Assembly (NCBI RefSeq): GCF_000247695.1
Contig: NW_004624801.1
Location: 1,526,875-1,590,874 of the forward strand
DNA: 64,000 nt
DNA from: Heterocephalus glaber
Taxonomy: Eukaryota; Chordata; Mammalia; Rodentia; Bathyergidae
Reading direction: 5' to 3'
A program made the position numbers and the translations under genes. Positions within the stretch are counted from its first letter, which is position 1. Every line of letters begins with the position of its first letter. Positions 20,651 through 34,033 of this stretch are shown here, piece after piece. The notes under the pieces are model-generated. The model had not been told where the DNA came from and did no database searches. It saw only the letters and a list, made by a program, of their open reading frames with translations.

Positions 20651-23570
20651 AAACACATGTATTCTCTATAGCCAGTTTTATTATTATGTATTTTAAATAA
20701 TTCACATATAAATATATACTGTTTTAATCATATAATTATATTACAAATGTACTCCTGCCTATATAAAAATCATACATCCACTCTGTAAAACCTTCAATTA
20801 AGATGAAAATTACTTTTTCCCTAAACCCATTTCACACAAGGAATCCCTTAAAGATTCTTGTGTATTTTTCCAGAAGTTTTCTGTATGATTATAAGAATAA
20901 TGGGCACCAGTGGTTCTCAAAATTAAAAAGCCAAAATTTCCCCATAGAAGACTCTGGAGCCCATATCCAAATTAGTAAACAGAAATAAAATAATTATTTG
21001 CTTAAAGCTTTACCCTTAATTATCTTCAGAATATGATCAGGTAGATGCTTAAGAAGCTGAGTACTTATAAAGATAAAGGACTCAGACTTTCTGAAAATAT
21101 CAAATACTGAGCATCTAAATAATATATACCAGAAGGTACTTCTGTGTATTTATGGGAAAACCTTCAGTGGTGTGTTAGTAGGAGAAGGGAAATAATTTGG
21201 AAATAAGAAAGTTTAGAAATATTTTTGATGCAAGGTTGGCTGAATCCTCAGATGAAAATCCCACAATTTAGCCAATTATATGAAATCACAGAAAGTTTTA
21301 GACTTTCACTATAGTGATATTAGAAATCTTTTATTTGAATCATTGATGTTCCTAAGCCAAAATATTTCAGGACTCTTTTTCCTACTTTAGCCGTATCATC
21401 CTAATAATCACAATTCATAAAATTAAAGAAGGCCTCTTTTAGGTATTTTAATATGTCCTCATTTGACATGTGGCTATTCGGTTTTCAAATGTGTCTTGCC
21501 TGGCTATGTGTGAAATTAAGCCCTAATACAAGGCTCATGCAATTAAAACTGCCCTTACCAAGATTTCATTTCTTCATCATGGATGTCTCCAAACATATTT
21601 TGCTATTACAATTCAGTAGTGAATGAAAAATAATTGTAGTAATAATAGAAATAAGAGTCACCAAGAAGCTGTGAATGGCTTTTAATAATCTCATGGGCAG
21701 CCTAGAATTGAGGTCATGTTTTAATGACTGGCTGTTATTTTTCCCCTGAGAAAATGAGTAATGTCTCTTCTGCTAGAAAGTACTTTTATGCAACCATTAT
21801 TTACAGAAAATGTAAGAGCATTCATGGATTTTTACTGACTCAAGAGACTCGTAACAATAAAATAGAAAAAAAAGATGAGATAATTAGAAGGGAGAGAAGA
21901 GGATCTCACTTCTGTAGAACTTAAAGACATGCAGTTAGTTCCTTCTAATGATTTAGGCCATAGTCCTTTCTCACAGAGAGTGCCATCTTTCATTAAAGAT
22001 TTCAGGAATGGTAATGTTTAAGGCCAGCATGCATTGAAGCTCCACATATTTTCAAGGCTTACTACTTGACCATGGAACAAACCAGTGGGTATAACTTCAC
22101 CATTGCTTCCATCACCAAAATTCAAGGCAGGCACATTTTCCAAACCAGGATTATGATGACAAGTGATGGTGTTTAAAGCATGGTGGAACCAAGATATATC
22201 ACAAAATGTTTATCATACAACTATTAGGAATTTTAAAGAAAAGCACTTAAAAATTATTAGAAAACAAAATAATTTAATTAAAAACCATGATTCCTCTATT
22301 GGATCAAAGAGTTAAGTATTCTATATGACTGTGAAGCAAGCTACTCAGGAAGGTTTAAAACAGCAATTAGAAGTAACAATTAATAAAAAGAAGCTTATAT
22401 CTATCAGTTAAAATTCAGCCACCCTATTCCAAACTACAGTTATTTCCAGGAGGTATTCTGTCTCCTAGGCCTCCTTCAGAAGTTCTAAAATTTTTAGAAT
22501 TCAAGGGACTTTTATAATTAACCCATTTTAAGACTTTGAAAAAATTGGGTAAAAATAAACTGAAATTCTCTCCTCTTTCTATAATTTTCTTATCTTTTAC
22601 TTCATTTGGGGCCCTGTCAGACAAGATTCATATGCTTATCCCTTTAATATATTTTGCTTCTGATTTCTACGTCATGAAAATGTTCAGATTTCAAAATGGA
22701 ACTTATCAAAAGTCAATAATCTCTATCTAGTTTCCTTTTTAATGTTTTTATTGTTTACTTAGAGCTTAGGTAAAATTTTGTCTTTACCTAGCTAGTACAT
22801 ACTAGATTGGTTTCTCTGGAAAACTCTTACCCCTTGGGAGATGTAATTTGGCAGAGAGAGATGGTCAGAATAAAGAGAGGAAAATTCTGTATTACTTAGG
22901 TGATAAATTATACCTGCAGATGCAAGACTAGCTCCATGGTTTTCATGGGTAGAGAGACTACTTTGATTTTGCATCATGTCTGAGGGTAAGTTCTATGCTG
23001 ATATGAATTCCAAAGATCATGAATTGCCAACAGGTAAGTCTCAGAAATATTTCAAATGGTGATCATGCAGTCACTTGGACTCCTTCTTCTCCAAATCCAA
23101 TGATCGTTTTCTATTTTTCGTATGTTGCTGGATCTCAGCAGCATTCTAGGAGTTCTCTCTCATTTCAAATATTGTCTTCACTTGGTTTCCATAATACCAT
23201 CCATGTTCTGTTTTAATCTTAGCTTGTAATAAGACTACCCTCAGTTTTTGGTTTTGTTTCTTTCAGTACAGGCTGATCAGAGAAAGACCTAGTACTTTAT
23301 TTCCAGTCAGTCAATATTTTAGGAATAGATTAAGACTAAATTTTAAGTGAAAAGTCAAAATGAAGGCAGCTTCCATGGGGTTCTGCTTATAGCTGATTAT
23401 GGCTAGTTAGGAGATACTAAAGCACTTCGACATTTACTTAATTCATTTGCATCCTGATCTGCTCAAAGCAAGCCCCATTTATTGCTGGTAAGATTCCCAT
23501 CAAAATTGCATCAAGTATTTATAAGTTTATATTACTTGGAAGGGGAAGGGTAGAAAGAGTTGGAGGAAAA
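20651..23570. other. Anonymous non-coding sequence
   Basis: Almost 3 kb of AT-rich DNA with no gene or repeat that I can assign. Confidence 0.5.
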
Positions 23571-23705
23571 GAAGGAAGGGAGGGAGGAAGGAAGGAAGGA
23601 AGGAAGGAAGGAAGGAAGGAAGGAAGGAAGGAAGGAAAAGTATGAGGAAGGGAGGAAGGGAGAAGAAGGGAAGGAACGAGAGAGGGAGGGTGAAAGGAAG
23701 GATGA
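23571..23705. repeat. (GGAA)n purine-rich microsatellite
   Basis: About 13 clean GGAA/AAGG units at 23585-23636 inside a longer purine-only stretch. The open frames across it consist of repeated Glu/Lys/Gly or Ser/Phe/Pro and are artefacts. Confidence 0.95.
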
Positions 23706-26700
23706 GGAAAAAGTGTTAAAAAAATCACCTGCATGCACTTATAGATGGAAGATTTTATGTCTTTTATCTTTAATTTTTAAAGCAAGGCTATCTCAAACTT
23801 TAATACTTTCCAGCTCATGTTTGAATATTATCTTACTTTTAAACATGTTAACAATCCAAGATTCTTCCCTCAAAACTAATGAGTTAAGTTTGAATCAAAA
23901 GCAAAAAAACCCAAAGCTTTGTTAAGTGCCTGCTTTTTTGGCCAATTGTTCACTTAGTGTTGCCTCCATTCCTTTGGAGGGGGACTGCCATTCACTGACC
24001 CCCAAATATCCTAGAAATAATTATCTGATAGGTAGACCAGGTCTCTGTGACCCGAGGGGCATCCAGAAAACCTTCAAGGGGTTCCTACCCATGGATTCTA
24101 TCCCACTGCTCTGTCAGAGTCATCAGATAATTTAATTTCTAAAAGCTTGTCAAGTTTCTGAGCTGCATATTAAAATGCTAAAACCTCTGTATTAATACCT
24201 CTGGGAGTCAGAATGTTTTAAACTATTATCACAAACAAGTAATTGGAAGTACTTGAAAAATGAGAGCAAGATTAAAACCTGATGGAGCGAGGGATGAAAT
24301 GCCCAGGAAGGAGAAGGAGAGGCTGCAAAAGAGGAGAGCAAGTGCCAAAACAAATCCCATCTCCCTGCAAAATGTCTCAAAGGTACCACGTTAAGTGAGA
24401 TGCTTCTGCTTATACCAAGCATTTCTGAATTCAATATTTTCCATGGGAATACAAAAAAAGGAGAGATGATGCTGCAGGTGATGTAGTCATATATATTCAT
24501 GTATATGTTTATTGAAACATAATCAAAACCTTTCCATCCCCATTTGGAAATTGATTCATTTTTCTGCAGTTGCTAGTAGCAGCCCAGACTTTATTTGAGT
24601 TTGTTTGTGCTGGTAAACTCCCTGGTGATCAAGCAGAGTCCTCTGTGATCATGTGGGAAGGTCCATTTCTAGAAATTTTCCCATATTTTCTGATGCAACC
24701 AAGTGTAACAAGTTTGTGTCCTAATAAACATGGAAATGGAGAAAAAAATAAAACAGTATGCTGACTACTTCCAAGAATAATGAATTGGACCGGGACTTGG
24801 GTATGAATCCAGGAATCTGCTTGAAGTCTTCATCTTATACCAAGTCTCTTACACCACTTTTGCATACCCATGAAAACATTAACCAGGAGGATGGGAGTTA
24901 GCCATGTACAACCCATTACGTATTCAGCTGCACAGATTTCAGAATGGACGGGTGCCAATACAGGCTGAAAACGTATCTGATCTTTGGTCCTTCCAACTGC
25001 CCTTCCAAGCAGGGAAGGCTGAATTTGATCTCCCCTTATGCAAATGTCTTCCTTTTCATGCTGGTTTTCTGGTTGGGTGGCAGAGAGGAAAGACCCTTTG
25101 CTTGTTACTGCTCCAGCCCCTAATGTCTAGAGGGTGAGAGGTAGATCCCAGAGGTACAGTGGCTTGGCTAACGTGGGTGAAGCTTGAAGTCTCATCCCCA
25201 GCACCTCAGACAAAACAAAGTAATGCTTGACCTTGATGAAACCTCTAACATCTTTGGACATCTAGTACTTCACATATAAAATTTATATTAGGTAATGGCT
25301 ACCCTCTTATGAATATGAAACACTAAAGAAATAAAGACTTCTGAATTTGAGATTAAAGAGAAGTCTGAATATTGACTCGATGCCTTAATCTCCACCAATA
25401 ACTAAATCGCAAGTATCAATTTAGCCATTCATGGAAATTGGTAATGCAGTGTCAGGTAAAGAAGAATTTAGACAGAGTAATTTAAAGATGTTTATTACCT
25501 ACTGTGCACCAACTTGAGCTATATGATGCACGAATTATGATGCCCCTTGACCAAGTCCCAAGGATGCTTGACAAGAGAAAGTAAGACTGAGAGATTAAGG
25601 AATTAGTTTTAAAGCACATAGATTTAGGCAAAAGCAGCAGGGGCCTTCAAACCTAGGCCACACCCTAAATGCTGTTGATATCTTTAAATATTATATTTCT
25701 CATTTTCCTGTGTTGCTATTGATGTTGAACACATTGTCAGACTGTACACCACATCCATATTTCTCCTTCTGTTGAAATGAAACATTTCCTATCAACAAGT
25801 AATTTGCAAAATGAAAGAAACAAGTCACTTCAACTTTACAAACATTTTTGGAGTACTAACACTTCAGCATTAGATTTAAAACATTTTAGTGGTAGCAGGG
25901 GTTGAATTACTTTTCCCATACACTTGGATCAATTAGAAGATGCTTTGTGTCTGTATCTATTGCTGACTTTAGTGAAGTTTGGAAAAGATTTGGGTGGAGA
26001 CAGGAACTATGTTTTTGAGTGTCAGAGTTATGAATTGACACTTGCGAATTTGATTTTCTCAGCCAAACGTGTTACTCAGTCTAGACCTGTGCTTAAGGTA
26101 GACTTCTTGAACTAAAGCCCTCTTCGAAGAACACTTTGCGGCTTGAATCAATCTATGATGATTAAATGCCTTGGCATTTTTAAGCATTTTACTAAACATA
26201 GGAGATTAAGAAAACCAGGCATCATAAATCTCCCCCTCCTTGGCCCTACATATGGTCTAATAATAGAATTAAGAATTTGAAACATCTTAATCCTTTCAGC
26301 TAGAGGAAGATGAGCTCATGTGATCAGACTGTGTCTTTCTTCTGTTAGACTGCACAGCTGTATACTTTTCATTGACTCAAATTTCAAGGCAGCTCTAAGT
26401 GAAACTGGCCGTTTGTCAAATTCAAGTTTTCTCCTGGAATTTCTTTCAGACAGAGTGGGAAGCCCCTTTCTGTCAAGTGCTCTCTTTGGAATGACTGGTC
26501 GTCTTTCAAACTAGTGTAAGAACGAGTTGATAAACTAAAGAGAGTTTTGGAGATTTATTATGTACAAAGCTGGAGTCATTTATTATTCAGTGTTATATTG
26601 TTTACTCAGATGCTAGTTGGTCCATTTGTTAATTTCAACAACTATTTCTTTTTTTGTCTTTGGCGAAATGCTTGCAGTAGAACTTAACCGCAACAATTCT

Positions 26701-27099
26701 GATGCGAAACAATAAAAAGCAAAATAACGATTATGTTGTCTTAAAAATATCTTTTGAGGGTAGCATCATTGGAAACCAGACAATCCAAAGCCTAGAAGCT
26801 GTAGCTGAACCAGACAAAATTGTCTACTGTGGGACTATTTCTTCCATAAAGGGTGAATTGCAATCTATTGATACAGGGCTTCTCACTCCTTCCACATGCT
26901 TGCCCAAAGTGTGAGAGGGGAGGAATCGTTACCTTATGTAGAAGTCACCCTATCCATGTGGCTGATTGTCAAATCACACCTTGTAAGTTACTTTCTCATT
27001 TCTCGGTTACAACAAACGTAAATCACAATGCCCACTTCAGCCTAAATTGTTCTACTGTCTACTTCCTGCATTACAAATTTTCAGTATTCCATAGCATGC
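23706..27099. other. Anonymous non-coding sequence
   Basis: No gene or repeat assigned. A weak MIR-like block may lie at about 24780-24890 (tgaatccaggaatctgc). Confidence 0.45.
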
Positions 27100-27126
27100 A
27101 CGCACACACACACACACACACACACA
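27100..27126. repeat. (CA)n microsatellite
   Basis: About 13 CA units. Confidence 0.95.
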
Positions 27127-28447
27127 ATAGGACTTATGTCCTGTGCTTACTATGTACCTAATATATTGCTAAACGATCAAGGTAAAAAGCATTACTGACA
27201 ATTGCCAAATACCATTGACTTTTTCTTGACAAACCAACGATGAAATGTGGAACCTCATTTCCACAGTGGAGTCACAGAACCTGCCATTGAAGGGAAATGG
27301 TTCCAGCGTGAGCTATCTTATGGGATAGAAATAGAATTGATATGATAATTAGATTTTTCTGCTTCACATTAATTATTTTCCTTCATTGCAGATATTTACC
27401 ATGTTCAGATTTTAGTTAAAATGATAGCTACTAACCCAACTTCCTTACACTTATCCTTCTATACTTTTCATGAGATCAGTGCCAAACCTCTCTGGTTGGA
27501 ACTATTTCTTCTAGCCCTCAAATATAGCCTTACGGAGACTGACTTTGGAGGCAACAAAAATAGCTTTGCAGTCTACCACAAATTAGAATGTTTCAGCTAC
27601 TAGTCTGGTCCTTTTTGACCAATGTGATTTGTTTTGTGGATATTCCAAGTGGAATTTTAAAGGTAGAAAAAGGGGTGGAAGATGCTTTTTCCTAATTCCA
27701 GAAGTTAGATTCTATCTCTGCTCCTGTGTAGAACAGCTGAGGAAATAGTGGGCTGCCCTGGACCCATGGAATTGTCTTAGGTAAACCTCGTTTGATTTTC
27801 TGAATTGTCATGTGCTGGTTACAATAGCTTGCCTTAGAAATTCCCCAAAGATCCGTTGGAGGAGAGGACTGTAGAGATTAAAATGAGTAAATAAGTCAAA
27901 GAAAGAAAGAAAAGTCCATGCCCAGGCTTCTTTATTTATGATACATTGCAAAATCGCTTTGCAACTCAGTGCCAGGACAATGCTTGGGGCAAAGCAAAAG
28001 GTCTGTTAGGACACGATTCTTCTGATTGCAGGTATTCTCTTGTATGGTAGAGAAACCTTTTAGTTTGAATAACTTTGACAAGAGGTGGGAGAAAGACACT
28101 CATCATTTCTCACAAAGGTTCATTGACAAAAGTTTACGATTTTTATTCGAAAGCACTTCCCACCATGGAGAAAGACTTTGAAATGGATTCTTCATTCAGT
28201 CATGCTTGTTATGGTTTCTTGAAGAAGATGACAGAGAAAAAAAAAACCTACTGTTTTTATGGCCAATTCTCTATGCATAAAAAATTAAAATTATTTTACT
28301 TAAAAGCTCTATAAGTAAAATATCAAATTCTTTCTCAAAGTTATTTATATCACACCTTTGATATAAAAAAACTATCACAGCTTTTGCTAAAAAGAAAATT
28401 AAGTAGCTCCTGTATTTCCCCACTATTTACCTAGTTTATTCTATTTC
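27127..28447. other. Anonymous non-coding sequence
   Basis: No gene or repeat that I can assign. Confidence 0.45.
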
Positions 28448-28493
28448 GTGTGTGTATGTGTGTGTGTGTGTGTGTGTGGTGTGTCTGTGTGTG
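28448..28493. repeat. (GT)n microsatellite
   Basis: GT array with a few interruptions. Confidence 0.93.
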
Positions 28494-29984
28494 GTTGCTG
28501 TCCAGTATGGAAAGTGTAAACACAGTTCTGGAAATGTTTTATTTGATTTTATTTTCTAGACCTCTGTCTTTCTGTGTTCTTCCAAATCACATGGTTTCAA
28601 GGAGAGGGTTAAAATGGTCCTGCTGTGATTTTTCACTTAGATTTTTTTCCACCATTTGGGACACAGAAACAGCTCGCCAAAGTTAAGCTTAATGAAGGCA
28701 GCAGTGTCACTTTAAATTACTGATTTCTGGAAAAGGTTTTTTTTCTTTGTTTTGTTTTTTTTTTTCTCTTTCAGATTACTGGCAAGTATGTGCCATGCGT
28801 CTTGATCTGGTTACTTTTGTAGATGTTTTGCTTTTTTTTCTGTTGTTAAGTCTTGGTGGTCTAACAATTGTTTAGGGTTGTTCCGTCTACCTGGGCCCCA
28901 GCTGTCTGGGGTTCCATAAAACCATGTTGAAAGCTAACAGTGTAGAATATAAATACCAGCCAGAGAATGCAAAGTGTCAGGAGAGGGACTCCACAGAACA
29001 AATGCAAACAACGTATGTGTCCTCCTGTGGCTGGAGGTAGAAGGCCATGCTTTTGTAGACACTTCATGAGCACTTTTATTTCAGGCCACAGACGTTATAA
29101 AATCACTACAGAAGATTTTCTGTAGCTTGACACTGTGCTCCTTCAGCCAAGTAGACTAAATGTATTTTATTCTTATTAACTTTTCTTTTATATTGAACCT
29201 TATAGTATAAACTACCACTTTTTATTGTTATCCACCAGCAGCAGTTTCTTGGCATACGCTACGGAGTGAAACATTGCCAAAAACATTTTTTGGCAAAGGG
29301 TAACAATTAAAACTGATACACCAACATAGCAAAGAGAGATTAGACTATTTCCCAGCACAGCTTTCTTGATTACTTCAGAAGAAGGCACAGAGCTCCATAT
29401 GTCACTTCTTTGGAGAGGATGTAATATCCAAGTATATTCCTTCAGACTCAGCAATCTAGCATTATCAATATTATTATATTAAAATAACTCCATGCTAATT
29501 GATTGTTTTATTCACCTCATTTTCTTGTTTCTTTTCATTGTCATTATTTGTTTTTATTTGAAATGAAGCTTGAGAAGAAAGCTAGTGCTTTTTAAAGCAG
29601 ACTGTAGTAATAATGCGAATTAAGTGATAGAAATCATGTAAATACATTTAAGTACACTTAAAATTCTTGTGTATTGTTACACATTGTGGTTGTTTAAAAT
29701 GACTTAAGAATTCATAGAGCAGCATCTGGGGAATTGCTAGAAACAATGGCTGAATCAATAGAGTGGATTTCTGCAACTGTTTGGGTATCAAATTGCTCTA
29801 AATTGCACAGCATTCATACAATAGTATCACAATCGGTTAAGACTATTCTGGTTTTGTTGTTTTATTCAATATCCCTTTTCATATCCTAGCACTGCGGAAG
29901 ACAGTAGCATGTGTTTAAGACAGGCCTACCATTTTGTAGATCGTACTCTTTGCTTAGCTGTGTAACTTTTCTGCATCTTTATTT
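28494..29984. other. Anonymous, repeat-poor sequence
   Basis: No repeat family recognised over about 1.5 kb. No exon structure can be supported. Confidence 0.45.
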
Positions 29985-31660
29985 CTTCACCCAGAATCAG
30001 CAGAATTAATACGAGTAACCCTGAGGACCAAAGTAAGGGCAGCCAGTTCTGCCATTGGAACCCCAAGCCTGAGCCAGCTACGGATAGGAGGAGGCTGACA
30101 CTGGGACTGGTGATGACCTGGGACTCAGCATTCAGCAGAGACCCTTGGATATCAGCCATTGCAAGTCACCTCTGGAAGAAACCTATCTAACTTCAGCATT
30201 TAGAAACCATACCGCTTAAGATCTACCAGTGTGCTCTCAATCAGTAACAAGTTCACAGGAGCACACACTTCTTCAAGTGAAGTCAGTAGACACAAGCAAC
30301 AATAGAAGACTTGGCTGCACCTGTGTGGCCCTGAAGAACAGCAGCAATGAGAAAGCCATTTTGGTGGACAGAAATTGGACCAGCACAAGTGGCCGTCCAC
30401 TTGGCATAAATTTCGAAACCAGAATTTAACAAGAAAACACATAGCATTGTGGCAGTGGTCAATGGCCTGGACAGGACCAGGAAGCATTTGAGGATTGGAG
30501 CCAGCTGTGTTGGGAATGCATGCAGAGTAAGAACCTGCACTTCACGTGAATGTCAAAGAGAGAATGATGTCATTACAGAAGAGGCAACCACATTGACAGA
30601 ATGATGCAGCCAGATTTCAGTCAGCCTCTATCCTCACGTAGCCCGGTGCTTGTGCAATGAGCTTATATACAGGCTAACCAGAGTGGCTGACCTAAAGGCT
30701 GCACATAGTCTCAGCAGCAAGAGTTGTCTCTCGCCAAGCCTAATCTAGGCACTGCTGTTAGACAGCTGACCTGCTAGCACTAGGGGCCAAAGCTATATAC
30801 TCTATGCTTCCTACTAGAAGTCAGTTCCTGCCCTATTTCACTCAGCTATTTGGTGACTTCTAGAAAGGGCAATATTTCATTTTGAGTCATATTCTGGGTA
30901 TGGATTTGCATTCTTTGTCCATAGTAGCTCATTCACCCTCTCCCAGTCATCAGAGAGTGTCTGGTCTACCAGCACAACATCACCTCAGACAACATTACTT
31001 TATAGCAAATAATCCATGGCCACAGACACATGAGCATTAGCTCCTCTGTTCCTGCCACTTACCATAGCATCCAGAAGCTGTGTTCGGAAGAGGGTGGCCT
31101 CTTGGAATTTCAGTCCAGGTACCAGCTTGGGGATGATACCTAGTGAAGATGGGGTGTCATTTTTCAGGTTGCAGTGTGAGATCCATACATGATGTAATGA
31201 TACCAACAGGTTGAACACATGAGTTGGAATATTGTGGGGGAGAGGTAGGATTGGCCCCACTCATGCCTGGTGACCCATGTAGAGAATTCACACAGTTTCC
31301 TGTTCCTACAACTTTAGGGTCTGTGATCTACTTGCCCTGAGTTTCAGTGTGGAGGATGCTGCCAGCAGGAATACAGTTTGAATTCTACTAAGAATTTAAA
31401 GCCAAGTGTGCCATATGTCATTTTGAGGAAGCAAAAATCATTGCTGCCAAATAGAACTACAGAGGAATATATGTGCCACGGGGACATCTTTTGGCATGCT
31501 TACATTCAGATTTAACTGTAAAAGGGTAATTACCTTTGTCAAATAGGAGAGAAAGCAAGCAACAGAAAGATCCACGGGTTCAAAAGCCTCTAGGTTCGGG
31601 AACTGGACCACCCCACCATGAAAGCCACCCAGATCAGTGGAAAATTCTAGAGGAGGGAGA
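29985..31660 (+). pseudogene. Endogenous retrovirus (ERV-L type) pol fossil
   Basis: The nucleotide sequence follows the RNase H to integrase part of ERV-L pol. Anchors are 'gggactggtgatgacctggg' (30100), a gtggtcaatggcctgg block (30455), 'gattggagccagctgtg' (30493), 'tttcagtcagcctctatcc' (30615), 'ggtgcttgtgcaatgagc' (30642), a 'tattctgggtatggatttgc' block (30890), 'tgttcctacaacttt' (31294) and 'catcttttggcatgcttac' (31487). Every frame is broken by stops and indels; the longest local frames are under 100 codons. It may extend to about 31870. No matching LTR is seen on either side, so it is an isolated internal fragment with no protein product expected. It is the only recognisable protein-derived retroviral sequence here apart from the LTRs. 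Confidence 0.72.
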
Positions 31661-32209
31661 GAAAAAGCCCAGTGAGGGTAATGTAGGAAAGAAATGTTGA
31701 GTAGTTACTGTCTTGGGAACAACTGGAGCAGCAGGGACTGACGTTAATCTTACTAGCGCTTTTTTTCCACTGTTGCTGAGGCTATAATGGGATGTGGGGA
31801 TTTGGGAGATGAGATGAATTGAAGTCTGATTCATTCCCTTCCATGTGCCAGATATTGCACAGTGGAGGTAACAGACACATGACCCAACTTTTCTGGATAT
31901 CTTCAGCCTTTAAGAACCATACATCCTTGATTGGTGATTAAAAAGAGAAAAGAAAATCTAGGTTTTCTTTCAGTTTATGCATAGGACGTGTGTGTCTTTT
32001 ACCAAGTTGCCCTTCTAAAGTATTCTCTATGATCTCTCTTAGAAAATGTTTATGCATTAGAGGACTCTATCCAATCTGTCCTCTGGCGTTAGCCAGGCCC
32101 TCCGAGGTCAGGCAGTTAGTCTGTACTATTTAGGATGCCTCTTAGTAATTCCAGCATAGCTGCAATCCTGCTAATGCCACTCTCTCTGTAAAATCTTATG
32201 TCTTAAGAG
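31661..32209. other. Anonymous sequence, possibly the degraded 3' end of the ERV
   Basis: No repeat could be assigned with confidence. Its position suggests decayed retroviral internal DNA. Confidence 0.35.
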
Positions 32210-32720
32210 TCCTCAAGCTGCAGGTCACAGAAAGCTCATTTCAAACTGACTTACACAGGAAAGGAGGTTTACTGACTTCTATAATGGGAAGTCCATTTTT
32301 AGAGGGGGATTCAGCACTGACAAACCAGCAGTTATAAAGTGCCATTAAGGACATATTGTCTTCAATTGCCTTACTCTGCCTACTTCATCCTAAACCTGAC
32401 TCCCCTCCATTCCCACCTCCATGGTTATGGAAGTTTGCCAGTGGCAACAAAGCCAAGTGTTTCTTCATTCTTGCTAAAGAGAAAGTAAAGTGTGTCTTAC
32501 CCAGCATTCCAAAGAATAATAGCAAAACTTGTTCTGACTGGTTGGTTTAAATTCTATACCCAAATGTACAACTAAGCTGATTGGTTTAACCTACTGGAAC
32601 CCAGCTCTTGGGCTGGAGGAGGTGCAGCTTTCCCCAAAGCATTCTGGCTGACTTGAGGATGTGTGAACACAGACAAATCAGGAATTGGTAGGAAGTGAAA
32701 CTGGGTAGGCGGGAACCAGC
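32210..32720. mobile_element. Ancient mammalian interspersed repeat, family not named
   Basis: The order of 'gaggtttactgacttct', 'aatgggaagtccattt', a 'gtggcaacaaagcc' block, two 'ctgattggtt'-like blocks and 'cctactggaacccagctc' follows a dispersed mammalian repeat that I recognise by pattern but cannot name reliably. Diverged and without coding content. Confidence 0.5.
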
Positions 32721-32883
32721 TGTGTTCACTAGAAGCACTTTCTTTCTAAGCATAGGTGAGTTCACTCCTTAATCCCTCGTGGAGCTGAAGACCAGAAAAG
32801 TAACAAACACAAAAATTTACAGACAAAGTCAAACCCAAAACCATAAAAATCAATCCCAGATATGACTCACTGAAAGCTGTAGA

Positions 32884-33266
32884 TGTCTTAGTCACTTTCT
32901 TGCTGCTGGGACAAAATACTCAACACCCACAAGTTAAAGGAGGCAAAGTGTGGAGAGGTTTCAATCCACAGTCAGCTATTTCCAAGCCAGGGTGGCATGG
33001 CAGAGGAGAAACTTCATGGCATGGCAGTAGGAATCAGAGCTGGTTCAAGGAGGAGGAGGGATATAGATACTCTTCTGTCCACACCCACAGTGGCCCACCT
33101 CTTCACACAGGCTTCACTTTGGAACATCATACCCAGCTACCAACCTATGAGAAAATTAATCCAATGATTATCACACACTCACAATACAGTCACTTCCCTA
33201 AAGCCCCAACTATGAGTATGTGAGGCTCTAGGGTGGGGGGATATTTAGATACACACCCTAACAACA
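32884..33266 (-). mobile_element. MaLR LTR, antisense
   Basis: The plus strand begins tgtcttagtcactttcttg and ends caccctaacaaca, so on the minus strand the LTR starts TGTTGTTAGGGTGTG. Layout and 3' region resemble the LTR at 14.8 kb (the shared 'ctgggacaaaata' block). A convincing target duplication was not found. Confidence 0.75.
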
Positions 33267-33354
33267 GACCACTCTCCACCACATAGAATATCCTCCATGC
33301 ATTTCCTTCCAGCTATTACTGGGCACACATGTCCTTGGACATCTGGTGGCAATG
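33267..33354. other. Short unassigned spacer
   Basis: Lies between an LTR and a MER5-type fragment; no feature assigned. Confidence 0.4.
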
Positions 33355-33452
33355 CTTATTCTTGGGGTGGACTTGACAGTCTACGGTTCTGACAAGTTCC
33401 CAGCTGATGCTGAAGATGCTGGCCTGGGAATCCCACTCGGAGTTTCTGTCTT
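33355..33452 (-). mobile_element. MER5-type (hAT-Charlie) fragment
   Basis: 'gacaagttcccagctgatgc' followed by tgaagatgctggcctggga matches the antisense MER5A block ('aacaagttcccaggtgatgctgatgctgctggtctaggga'). Only part of the element is recognisable. Confidence 0.65.
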
Positions 33453-33937
33453 GATGAACAACCAAAATGTTCATCTCAGGGGGGAGGTGTCCTTGAGCTT
33501 GCCTACCACTGCCTTGAATCCCAGGTAGAAAAATACAATTTCCAAAAACTGAAAAGCTTTGAAGAGTTTTAAGTATATCCCCAAAGAACACAAATATTAT
33601 AGCGTTGTAAGAAGAGTTCTCAATGTCAACTCCGTATTGTTCTCAATTTCTCCTTCTTGGTGAAATTATTAATTTACCACAGTATATTCAAAGAGGCTCA
33701 TAGATGTCTTTAATCCCCCCCAGGCATATTTCCTCAATGATTAATTTCAACTTCTTAAGCTAGAGGAAAAACCAAAAAATCTACTAGAGTAAGAAGACAC
33801 AGACAAAAAAAGTTGAAATTACACTTTCCATAGCTTTCTTCAGGTTACAGGATCTAGTCTCAATGAGGATACACATATGTATATCATCTACTAGAGAAAA
33901 TAATGCCAATAGCTCATGACATGCTGCTGCTGCTTCT
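33453..33937. other. Anonymous non-coding sequence
   Basis: No gene or repeat assigned. Confidence 0.45.
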
Positions 33938-34033
33938 GCTTTTTCTTCTCCTTCTCTTTTTTCTCCTTCCTTCCTTCCTCTTCCTTCCTTCTCTTCCTTC
34001 CTTCCTTCCTTCTTTCCTTCTTCCTTTTTTCTC
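33938..34033. repeat. CTT/CTTC polypyrimidine tract
   Basis: Impure (CTTCC)/(CTT)n array of about 95 bases. Confidence 0.9.

Noticed and set aside
23560..23738. Glu/Lys-rich or Ser/Phe/Pro-rich proteins
   Set aside because: Artefacts of the GGAA purine repeat.
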